Below are positions 52,715 through 61,300 of a DNA stretch of 64,000 nucleotides, one piece after another; the first letter of the stretch is position 1; every line of letters starts with the position of its first letter. The stretch is from positions 186,001 through 250,000 of the forward strand of contig NZ_NCSM01000022.1 in assembly GCF_002224125.1 (NCBI RefSeq), in the 5' to 3' direction. The position numbers were made by a program, and so were the translations under genes. The notes beneath the pieces are model-generated. The model made no database searches, had not been told where the DNA came from, and was given only the letters and a program-made list of their open reading frames with translations. The DNA comes from Streptomyces sp. NBS 14/10 (GTDB taxonomy: Bacteria; Actinomycetota; Actinomycetes; Streptomycetales; Streptomycetaceae).

Positions 52715-53680
52715 TTATTCCTTGACGCTTCCGGCGGCGAGTCCGGACTGCCAGTACTTCTGCAGCAGCAGGAAGGCGACGATCAGCGGGAGGATGGTGA
52801 TCAGCGAGCCGGTGATCACCAGATTGAAAACGACATCGCCACCGGCCGTCTGGGCCTGGGCGTTCCAGCTGTTCAGCCCCACGGTCAGCGGATACCAGTC
52901 CGGGTCCTTGAGCATGATCAGCGGCAGGAAGTAGTTGTTCCAGGTCGCGACCATCGTGAACAGCAGCACGGTCACGATGCCCGGCGCCAGCAGCGGCAGG
53001 CTGACCCGGAAGAAGGTCCGCAGCTCGCTCGCGCCGTCGATGCGGGCGGCCTCCAGCAACTCGGTGGGGATGGCCTCGGTGGCGAAGACCCACATCAGAT
53101 ACAGGCCGAAGGGCGAGACGAGCGAGGGGATGATCACCGCCCAGGGGGTATTGGTCAGCCCCATCTTGCTGAACATCAGGAAGGTGGGGACCGCCAGCGC
53201 GGTGGTCGGCACGGCGACGGCCCCAATGACGACGGCGAACACGGCGCGTTTGCCGGGGAAGCTGAACTTGGCCAGGGCATAGCCGCCCAGGACCGCCAGG
53301 AAGGTGGCGCCACCGGCGCCGAGCCCCACATACAGCAGGGTGTTCAGCAGCCAGCGGACGAAGACCCCGTCGTTGTAGGTGAAGGTCTCACGGACGTTGT
53401 CCCACAGGGCGAAGTGGTCGGCGAACCACAGCCCGGAGGAGTCGGCCAGCCCTTCCTGGGTCTTGGTGGAGCTGATGACCAGCCATATCAGCGGCACCAG
53501 GGAGTACACCAGCACCAGACCGGTCAGCACGGTCAGCAGCACGCTGCGGCGGGGGCGGCGCCTTCCAGCGGTCCGGGCGTCACGGGCGTTACGGCGCGGG
53601 GTGCGCAGCCGGGGCGCGTGGCCGGAGGATCCTGTCCGGGCGGACGCGGCCTTGGAAGCGGTGGTGGCGGGGCTGCTCAT
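52715..53680 (-). CDS. Sugar ABC transporter permease (MalG-like)
   Basis: Protein of 321 residues, about 45 polar and basic N-terminal residues, then six membrane helices. EAA loop LLEAARIDGASELRTFFRVSLPLLAPGI and C-terminal LQKYWQSGLAAGSVKE mark a MalG/LacG-type permease of CUT1 importers. Its ATG is separated from the preceding permease stop by only 3 bp. No ATPase gene is in the operon, so a shared MsiK-type ATPase is expected, as is usual in Streptomyces. Confidence 0.94.
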   Translation of the reverse strand: MSSPATTASKAASARTGSSGHAPRLRTPRRNARDARTAGRRRPRRSVLLTVLTGLVLVYSLVPLIWLVISSTKTQEGLADSSGLWFADHFALWDNVRETFTYNDGVFVRWLLNTLLYVGLGAGGATFLAVLGGYALAKFSFPGKRAVFAVVIGAVAVPTTALAVPTFLMFSKMGLTNTPWAVIIPSLVSPFGLYLMWVFATEAIPTELLEAARIDGASELRTFFRVSLPLLAPGIVTVLLFTMVATWNNYFLPLIMLKDPDWYPLTVGLNSWNAQAQTAGGDVVFNLVITGSLITILPLIVAFLLLQKYWQSGLAAGSVKE

Positions 53681-53683
53681 GGT

Positions 53684-54607
53684 TCAGGCTCCCTTGCGCA
53701 TGCCGCGAAGCTGGACGACATAGGCGACGACCATCGTGATCAGCCCCATGACGATGGCGACCGTCGCGGAGTAGTTGTACTGCTGGCCCCTGAAGGACAG
53801 CGTGTACGTGTAGTAGTTGGGCGTGTAGTCGGTGGTGACCGCGTTCAGTGCCAGGGGCCTGAGGACGCTCGGCTCGTTGAACAGCTGGAAGCTGCCGATG
53901 ATCGAGAAGATCGTCGCGATGACCAGGGCGCCGCGGATCGCGGGGAGCTTGATGGCGGTGATGACGCGCCACTGTCCGGCGCCGTCGATCTCCGCGGCCT
54001 CGTACAGGGACTGCGGGATCACCCGCAGCGCCGCGTAGAAGATCAGCATGTTGTAGCCGACGAACTCCCAGGTGACGATGTTGCCGATCGACGCCAGGAC
54101 CAGGTCGGGCGAGAGCGGATCAGGCAGCGAGACACCGAAGGTGTCGTTGATGTCCCCCACCAGGCCGAAGCGGGTGCCGTACATGAAGGCCCACATCAGC
54201 GTGGCCACCACGGCGGGCACCGCATACGGCAGGAAGATCGAGATCCGGAAGAAGTCCCTGCCGTACAGCCGTCCGCTGTCCAGCGCGAGCGCGACCAGCA
54301 GGGCGATGCCCAGCATGATCGGCACCTGGACGGCCAGGAACAGCCCCACCCTGGTCACTCCGGACCAGAACTGATCGTCCTGGAGCGCCTGCTTGTAGTT
54401 GTCGAGACCCACAAAGGTGTTGCCACCGATCAGCCTGTCCTGGAAGAGGCTGAGCCAGATCGAATACACGATGGGAGCCAGGAAGACCAGGGCGAAGACC
54501 GCCACGAAGGGGCCGACGAACCCCCACCCCGTCCAGGACCGTCGGTCCCGTTTCAGCGAAGCCCGTGCCGTGCGGTCCACGGCCGCCGGCGGTTGCAGCG
54601 TCGTCAT
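53684..54607 (-). CDS. Sugar ABC transporter permease (MalF-like)
   Basis: Protein of 307 residues, six membrane helices, EAA loop QSLYEAAEIDGAGQWRVITAIKLPAIRGAL. First gene of the galactan operon. It begins at an ATG, 50 bp downstream of the nearer operator palindrome. It forms the channel with the MalG-like protein. The operon is permease-permease-binding protein-GH42-GH30. Confidence 0.94.
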   Translation of the reverse strand: MTTLQPPAAVDRTARASLKRDRRSWTGWGFVGPFVAVFALVFLAPIVYSIWLSLFQDRLIGGNTFVGLDNYKQALQDDQFWSGVTRVGLFLAVQVPIMLGIALLVALALDSGRLYGRDFFRISIFLPYAVPAVVATLMWAFMYGTRFGLVGDINDTFGVSLPDPLSPDLVLASIGNIVTWEFVGYNMLIFYAALRVIPQSLYEAAEIDGAGQWRVITAIKLPAIRGALVIATIFSIIGSFQLFNEPSVLRPLALNAVTTDYTPNYYTYTLSFRGQQYNYSATVAIVMGLITMVVAYVVQLRGMRKGA

Positions 54608-54657
54608 GTCGATCCTCGTTCATCCCTCTCGGAGCCCGGAGGCCCGGCGCCCACGCA

Positions 54658-54673
54658 ATGTTTACGCAAACAC
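54658..54673. promoter_or_regulatory. LacI operator, operon-proximal copy
   Basis: ATGTTTACGCAAACAC holds the core TGTTTACGCAAACA (54659-54672), a palindrome with one mismatched pair, and the same sequence class as the site at 54704-54719. Its centre lies about 58 bp before the MalF start. The minus strand shows TAAACA as a possible -10 inside it. Confidence 0.75.
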
Positions 54674-54703
54674 CACACCCTGGAAAAGCCCTTGACGGGT
54701 GTT

Positions 54704-54719
54704 ATGTTTACGTAAACAT
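54704..54719. promoter_or_regulatory. LacI operator, perfect 16-bp palindrome
   Basis: ATGTTTACGTAAACAT reads the same on both strands with the central CG of LacI-family sites. It lies 92 bp before the lacI-type start. The centre-to-centre distance to the other copy is 46 bp, a bit over four helical turns. A TTGACG hexamer (54692-54697) precedes it, in the direction of the lacI gene. Confidence 0.8.
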
Positions 54720-54810
54720 CTGGTGGCGGCATGTCTACACTGCCCGAATGTCGACGGTCAAGGGTCGTCGTACGACGATTCCGCAACACTGCGGATGAAA
54801 GGGGGCAAGG

Positions 54811-55938
54811 GTGGACACAACGGACAGCGAATCAGCCTCGGCGAGTACACCGCAGATCCGGGCTGGGGCGGGGGCGAGGGCTGGGGCCGGGGCCGGGGCC
54901 ACGCGCGCCGACCGGCGGGTCCAGCGCGCTTCCATGGCGGATGTCGCCCGCCTGGCCGGTGTCTCCTCGCAGACGGTCTCCCGGGTCTCCAACGGCTACT
55001 CGGGGGTGACCGAAGAGACCCGGCAGCAGGTGCTCGCGGCGATGAAGGAGCTGGGCTACCGGCCCAACAGCGCCGCCCGGGCGCTCAAACGCGGCGAGTT
55101 CCGCACCATCGGCGTCATCACCTTCTCCCTCGCCACCACCGGGAATGTGCGCACCCTTGAGGCCATCGCCACCTCCGCGGCCCACGAGGGCTACGCCGTG
55201 ACACTCCTGCCCGTCGCGGTCCCCACCCAGGACGAGGTGCGCGGCGCCTTCTCCCGGCTCGGGGAGCTCGCCGTCGACGCCGTCATCGTCATCATGGAAG
55301 TGCATCTCCTCGACACCGCCACCGTCTCACTGCCGCCCAACGTCCAGGTCGTCGTGGCCGATTCGGACGCGGGCGACCGCTACAGCGTCGTCGACACCGA
55401 CCAGGGCGGCGGCACCCGCGCCGCCGTACGCCACCTCCTCGACCTCGGCCACCGCACGGTGTGGCACCTGGCCGGCCCCCAGGAGTCCTTCGCCGCGCAG
55501 CGCCGCACCGACGCATGGCGCGTCACCCTCACCGACGCGGGGTGTCCGCCACCGCCCCTGGTCCGGGGCGACTGGTCCGCGGAGTCCGGCTACCAGGCCG
55601 GCCTGCGCCTCGCCGACGAGGCCGACTGCACGGCGGTGTTCGCCGCCAACGACCAGATGGCGCTCGGCCTGCTGCGGGCCCTGCACGAACGCGGCCGGAG
55701 GGTGCCCGAGGACGTCAGCGTCATCGGCTTCGACGACATCCCCGAGGCCGGCTCCTTCCTGCCGCCCCTGACCACCGTCCACCAGGACTTCGCGGAGGTG
55801 GGGCGGCGCTGTGTCGAGGGGGTGCTGCGACAGATGCGGGAGGACGTGGCGGAACCCGGCACCACGCTGGTCCCGACCCGGCTCGTGGTACGCGGCAGCA
55901 CGGCGTCACCGCCGTCGCACCACCTCCGCCGTCAGTAG
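54811..55938 (+). CDS. LacI-family repressor of the galactan operon
   Basis: Protein of 375 residues. The first about 40 residues are low-complexity (Gly/Ala/Arg: RAGAGARAGAGAGA) and lie before the HTH, which is unusual for LacI proteins. HTH ASMADVARLAGVSSQTVSRVSNGY, hinge GYRPNSAARALKRGEF and the effector domain with FAANDQMALGLLRALHERGRRVPEDVSVIGFDDIPE. GTG start at 54811; a start nearer the HTH, for example Met at SMADV, would give a standard-length protein. Divergent from the importer-GH42-GH30 operon, with two matching operators in the gap, so it very probably regulates that operon and itself. Confidence 0.92.
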   Translation: MDTTDSESASASTPQIRAGAGARAGAGAGATRADRRVQRASMADVARLAGVSSQTVSRVSNGYSGVTEETRQQVLAAMKELGYRPNSAARALKRGEFRTIGVITFSLATTGNVRTLEAIATSAAHEGYAVTLLPVAVPTQDEVRGAFSRLGELAVDAVIVIMEVHLLDTATVSLPPNVQVVVADSDAGDRYSVVDTDQGGGTRAAVRHLLDLGHRTVWHLAGPQESFAAQRRTDAWRVTLTDAGCPPPPLVRGDWSAESGYQAGLRLADEADCTAVFAANDQMALGLLRALHERGRRVPEDVSVIGFDDIPEAGSFLPPLTTVHQDFAEVGRRCVEGVLRQMREDVAEPGTTLVPTRLVVRGSTASPPSHHLRRQ

Positions 55939-55954
55939 CGTCGGGTGGGCGGGG

Positions 55955-58231
55955 TCAGGTGAGCCTCCAGAGTGCCAGGTAGTAGTCCAGGGATTCGACC
56001 AGGAGCTTGTTGTCGGGGCTGAAGGCGAGGGCGTCCGCGAAGACATCACCCGACCCGGTCGACGACAGAGCCTCCGCCACTGACTCGGTGCTGTCGTCCA
56101 ATGTGCGGATGGGGTTCCAGGTGGCGGTGGACCAGATCTGGACCGCCCCGCCCCGCTCGCTGGCGGCCAGGGACTTGCCGTCCGGGCTGAACGCCACGGA
56201 GCCGATCATCTGCGAGGTGAAGGTCAGGGTCTCGATCTCCTTGCGGCTGCCGGTGTCCCAGAGCCTCACCCCTTCGGTCCCGGCGTCGGCCGCGACGACC
56301 TTGCCGTCCGGGCTGAGCGCGAGGTCGTACAGGCCGTCCTTGCCCCCCTGGACGGTGGCGGTGATGCTCCGCCGGCCGATGTCCCAGAAGTGCAGCTTGT
56401 TTTCCGTGGTGGAGGCGATAAGAGTGCGGCCGTCCCGGCTGAACACGACGGACGCCACCCATCCCGTGTTCACATCCGTCGTGGGGCCCATGGGGTCGAC
56501 AAGGGTGGCGATCTTGTCGCGGGACCTGACATCCCACACCGTGATGGTGGTGTTCGAGCTGTACGCCAGGGTCTTTCCGTCCCGGCTGAACGACACCGAG
56601 TCGTACTCGGAGTCCTTCTGGTTCTTGTCGCCGTGGAGCGTGGCCACCTTCTTACCGGGCACGACGTCCCACAGCGTGATCGTCGCGTAGTCGTCGATGG
56701 AGGCGAGGAGCGACCCGTCGGGGCTGAACGCCACGTCCCCGGTGGCGTTGTCGCTCCCTCCCTCGCCGGGCGGGCTGAGGATCGCCGCCAGCTTCATGGA
56801 GGGGCTGTGCCGCAGCTCCACGCCGCCGTCCAGGTCCCCGAGGGCGATGAACCTGCCGTCCGGGCTGAACTCCACGGCGGTCAGCATGGAGTGCAACTTG
56901 TTGGACAGGGTGACCAAGGGCGTCCGCCCGGCGGCGGTCGACCCGGGTCGCGACGCGCTCGGGCTCGGGCTCGCCGTCTGCGACGGCGATGTGCTCGACG
57001 ACGAGGACGCCCCGGAACCCCCCTTGGCCGAGGACCCGGAGAACCGGTCCACGGCGAGCGGGACGGCGACGGCGGCGGTGACACCGGCGCCCAGCGCGCC
57101 GAGCAGGAAAACGCGCCGACTCGCACGCCGAACCCCAGCGGGATCGTCCGCCGGGCGGTCGGGGTGCTGTGGAGCCGCGGTCGGGGCTGCGGTCGGGGCC
57201 GCGGTCGGGGCTACGTGCAGGTCCACGGGCAGGTCCGTGGGCGGGTCCACGGGCAGGCGGGCGGTGCCGTCCGCTCCTGGCTCGGCGCGCAGGACGACCG
57301 TCCCGGCCCCGGATTCCACAAGCGCGCCACCGTCCTCGGGCAGACCGAGGACCCGGGCGATCTCGGCCTGCTGCGCGTCGATCAGGTCGTGTACGGCGGC
57401 GGGCCAGGGTCGCGCGGACGGGGCGAGTTGCCCGACGAGCTCCAGGATCCCGGCCGGAGTGGGCCGCTGGGACGGATCCTTGTCCAGACACCGTTCGACG
57501 AGCCCGCGCAACTCGTCCGGGACCGGGGCGAGATCGGGTTCGCTGTGCACGACGTTGTAGAGCATCTGCAGCGTGGAAGAACCGGCGAACGGGACCCGCC
57601 CGGTGCACGCCTGGAACAGCACCGCACCGAGCGAGAACACATCGCTGGCCGGGGTGAGTTCACGGCTCTCCGCCTGTTCCGGCGACATGAAGGCGGGTGA
57701 GCCGACCAGCCAGCCCGTATGGGTGATCTTGGTGATGTTCTCGCTGTCGATCGCCCGTGCGATGCCGAAGTCGATGACCCGCGGCCCGTCGGCGGCGAGC
57801 AGCACATTGGACGGCTTGAGATCGCGGTGGATCAGCCCGGCCCGGTGGATCTCGGCCAGCGCCGCGGCGAGCCCCGCGGCCAGGCGCACCGTCGACTCGG
57901 GCGGCAACGGAGCGACGTTTTCGGCGACTTGTCCCAGTGCCGGGCCCGGTACGAACACAGAGGCCAGCCACGGCAGCGGCGCGTCCGCGTCCGCGTCGAC
58001 CACCGCGGCCGTATACGCGCCGGACACCTTGCGGGACGCCTCCACCTCGCGGCGGAAGCGCGTACGGAACCCGTCGTCCTCCACGAACTGCGAGCGCACC
58101 ACCTTGACCGCGACCAGGCGCCCGTCCGGCGCGACACCGAGCAGCACCCGTCCCATGCCGCCCCGGCCCAGCTCGGCCACCAGCCGGTACGGACCGGCCA
58201 CCGGCCGGTCCGCCTCCCCCATCAGCTCCAT
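55955..58231 (-). CDS. Membrane Ser/Thr protein kinase with extracellular WD40 repeats
   Basis: Protein of 758 residues. N-terminal Hanks-type kinase: GRGGMG (residues 22-27), Lys43 in VAVKVV, catalytic HRDLKPSN (Asp137), DFG at 154-156, activation end SPEQA. A linker with APTAAPTAAP repeats, a membrane helix at about 373-396 and a Ser-rich stretch follow. The C-terminal half (445-758) has about seven WD40-type repeats such as AVEFSPDGRFIALGDLDGGVELR and DLALSPDGKVVAADAGTEGVRLWD. With one membrane helix the WD40 part should lie outside, as a sensor. Start at 58231 with GGAGAGGG close upstream; a Met three codons later is possible. The target is unknown; it sits directly behind the PKS gene. 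Confidence 0.93.
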   Translation of the reverse strand: MELMGEADRPVAGPYRLVAELGRGGMGRVLLGVAPDGRLVAVKVVRSQFVEDDGFRTRFRREVEASRKVSGAYTAAVVDADADAPLPWLASVFVPGPALGQVAENVAPLPPESTVRLAAGLAAALAEIHRAGLIHRDLKPSNVLLAADGPRVIDFGIARAIDSENITKITHTGWLVGSPAFMSPEQAESRELTPASDVFSLGAVLFQACTGRVPFAGSSTLQMLYNVVHSEPDLAPVPDELRGLVERCLDKDPSQRPTPAGILELVGQLAPSARPWPAAVHDLIDAQQAEIARVLGLPEDGGALVESGAGTVVLRAEPGADGTARLPVDPPTDLPVDLHVAPTAAPTAAPTAAPQHPDRPADDPAGVRRASRRVFLLGALGAGVTAAVAVPLAVDRFSGSSAKGGSGASSSSSTSPSQTASPSPSASRPGSTAAGRTPLVTLSNKLHSMLTAVEFSPDGRFIALGDLDGGVELRHSPSMKLAAILSPPGEGGSDNATGDVAFSPDGSLLASIDDYATITLWDVVPGKKVATLHGDKNQKDSEYDSVSFSRDGKTLAYSSNTTITVWDVRSRDKIATLVDPMGPTTDVNTGWVASVVFSRDGRTLIASTTENKLHFWDIGRRSITATVQGGKDGLYDLALSPDGKVVAADAGTEGVRLWDTGSRKEIETLTFTSQMIGSVAFSPDGKSLAASERGGAVQIWSTATWNPIRTLDDSTESVAEALSSTGSGDVFADALAFSPDNKLLVESLDYYLALWRLT

Positions 58232-58252
58232 CGGCCCTCTCCGACTCGTCGT

Positions 58253-58311
58253 TGCCTGCGGACAGTGGATCCTGTCACGCCCCGTGTGTGCAAGGGATGT
58301 TGTCGCAGGCA
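58253..58311 (-). terminator. Hairpin after the PKS gene
   Basis: TGCCTGCGGACA (58253-58264) pairs with TGTCGCAGGCA (58301-58311) apart from one bulged base, with a 36-base loop. It lies 8-66 bp after the PKS stop on the minus strand, before the kinase start. Confidence 0.6.
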
Positions 58312-58318
58312 GGGCCGC

Positions 58319-61300
58319 TCAGCAGGGTGCCCCCGGGCCGTCCAGGGCTCGGCGCACCTGGTGTGCCAGGGCCGAGGCATGGGGCTCGGTCAGCATGGTC
58401 CAGTGCTTGCCCGAGCACGGCAGTACGGTCAGCCCGCCGGGGTGCAGCGCGCTCAGCCAGGTGTTCAGCCGCGCCTCGGTCCGGTGGGTGAGCCCGGCCT
58501 TGAACAGCACCGTACGGCACGCCACCGGCCTCGGCCGATAGCCCAGCATGGCCCGCAGATAGGCCCGGAAGACCCGGCTCGCCCCGGGCACCGACCGCAC
58601 CGTACGGCCCGCGGGCCCGATCTGGAGGGCGACCAGCGCCTGGTGCCACAGGCCCGCGGCGAGGTGCTGGGGGGCGGAGCCCAGGGGGCGGCCGCCGCTG
58701 TCCGGTGCGAAACCGTCAAGGAACAGCAGCAGTTCCACCCGCTCACCGGCCCGCTCCAGCTGCGCCGCCATCTCGTGGGCCACCAGGCCGCCCACGGACC
58801 AGCCGCCCACCGCGTACGGGCCGTGCGGCCGCACCGCGCGCAACACGCGGATGTGGTGAGCGGCCAGCTCCTCGACGCGGTCGGGGGTGCGCACGCCGCC
58901 CAGCAGCCCCGGGGCGTCGATCCCGTATACGGGCCGGTCCCCGCCGACGGCCCGGGCGAACTCCCGGTAGCACAGCGCGCTCCCGGCGGCGGGGGCGGCG
59001 AGGAAGAGGGGCGTGCCGTGGCCGCCCTCCTGGAAGCGGACCAGCTCGCGGGGGCCTGCCGGGGTCCGCTGCGGCCGGGTGTCCCCGGTCTCTCCTACCG
59101 CCCTGGCGTCCCGGGCCAGCGCGGTCAGTCGGCCAAAGGTCGGCTGTTCCAGGAACTCCGCCAAGGGGACGGTGATCCCCAGTTCTTCATGGACCCGGCC
59201 GCGCAGCCGTACCGCCATGAGCGAATCGCCGCCCAGGGCGAAGAAGTCGTCCTCGTCGTGTGCCGAGGCCGTACCCAGGAGCCGGTTCCAGATCGGCGCT
59301 AATCCCACCTCTGTGACCGGAATTTGGGCGTCCGACGCCACTCGCGGATCCTGACCAACGACCAGCGCTTCGTCGGCCATCGCTTCGTCGACCGATGCCA
59401 GCAGGACCGCGTGGTCCGCCGAGGGCCGCTGCGCCACCGCGACATCCGAGAACCCGGCGTCGTCGAGCGCCTGCCGCCATCCGTGGGCGGGCAGATGGAC
59501 GGAGTCGGTGCGCAGGTCGTCCTCGAAGTCCCACCAGCCGGGCGCAAGGCCCCACATGAAGTGGGTCCACAGCGCCACCCGGGTGACCTCGACCGCCCCC
59601 AGCCAGCCGCCCGCGGCCAGCAGCCACCTGAGCCTGTGCAGTGTCGCCGGCACATCGGGCACCACATGAAGGGCGTTATAGGCGAGCACGATGTCGAAGC
59701 CGCCACTGGGAAACCCCTGGGCGCCCAAGTCCTGCCCCAGGTCGAGCCGGGCGCACCGGAACTGTGACTGCCCCAGCTCGGCCGCGCGTTCCCGGGCGCG
59801 GCGCACGGCGAGGCCACTGATGTCGGTGAAGGTGTAGAGGTCCTGGGGATGAGCCGGCCAGGACTCCAGCACCCGCCAGGTGAGTTCCCCGCTTCCGCCG
59901 CCGACCTCGAGCACGCGCAGCGGCCGGTCCGCCCCGCTCGGCCCCCGGCTCGTGGCCACGGCCGCCGCCAACTGGTCGAGGCAAGGTCCCGCGTCGGCGA
60001 CGTCAACCGTGTTGTCCATCAGACAGGCGCGCAGAAATGTGTCGTCGCCGTCCGGGTAGAGCACGGAGACCGGCTCGCGGTCGCCGGCCAGCACCTGGGG
60101 GTACGCGTCCGCGCAGTGGTCGAGCATCCGGCGCAGCCCGCGCATCTCGTCGAGACCGGCTGGGTCGAGGGCTGAGCGCAGCCGCTCCTCGATGTCGTCG
60201 GGGACCTGGAGGTGGCGTCCGCCCGGGGCCGTGTTCGTCGGCTCCGCTTTAAGGAAACCGTGCTCGGTCATGGCCCGGACCATCAGCCGGGCCGGGCCGG
60301 TCAGCTTTCCGTCCCCGGCGAGGCGATCCGTCAGCTCCGCTTCGCCCACGGCGTCACCGGGCGCGAGGCGGCCGATCCGCAGCCCGAGCCGGGTGGCCAG
60401 GGCCGCGGTGTACGTGTCGAGTCGGTGCACCAGATCGGGCCGCTCGGACAGCGTGGGCCGGTCCGCCGCCGACGGGTCCCGCAGTCCCTCGGCGAGCCGC
60501 CGCGCCGTCGCCACGTGCGCCTTCGCCACGTACGGCAGGCGCGGGGCCGGGCCCGATACGGCAGGAGCCCGTACGACCTCGCTCGCGGGCTGGTCGATGC
60601 CGGTACCGGTGCCGCAGGGCCTGGAGTCCAGGGGGTGGGGCGGCAGGGAGCAGCGCTGCCGGGACCCGCCCGCGAACTGCCCGACCTCCACGCTCAGCCC
60701 GGCCTCCCAGAGCCTGCCGACCGCTTCCAGGACCCGCGCCTCGGCGTCGTCCGTCGCGCCGTCGAGCAGCGGGACCGTGAGGTGGCGCGCGGTGTGGCGG
60801 GGGTGGTCGCGTACCGCCCGGCTCATGGAGGCGCCGGGACCGAGTTCGACGAACACCTCGGCGCCGCCCGACAGCAGCGTGTCCAGGCCCTGTCGCAGCC
60901 GTACGGTGTCCGTCAGCTGGGCGGCCCAGTAGTCGGCCGATGCCATCTCCTCGGGGGTGGCCCAGCCGCCGGTCACGTTGGACACCAGGGGTGTCCGCGG
61001 TGCCTTCGCGGCCAGCCGCGCCACGCGGGCGCGCAGCGCGGCGGCGGCCGGGGCCATCTGCGGGGAGTGGAAGGCCCTGCGGGTCTCCAGCAGGCGGATG
61101 GGCCAGCCGTCCAGCAGTTCGGCGAGCCGCTGGACCGCCTCCGGCGGGCCGGAGAGGATCAGGCGGTCGTGGCCGTCCACGGCCACCGCCGGCCGGGGCT
61201 CGGGCAGTTGGGTCAGCGCCTGGGTCACGGCCTCGCGGGCGCCGTCCCGTACGAGCTCGACGGCGAGCATCCGGCCGGGGGCGGTGTCCCGGGTGGCCAG

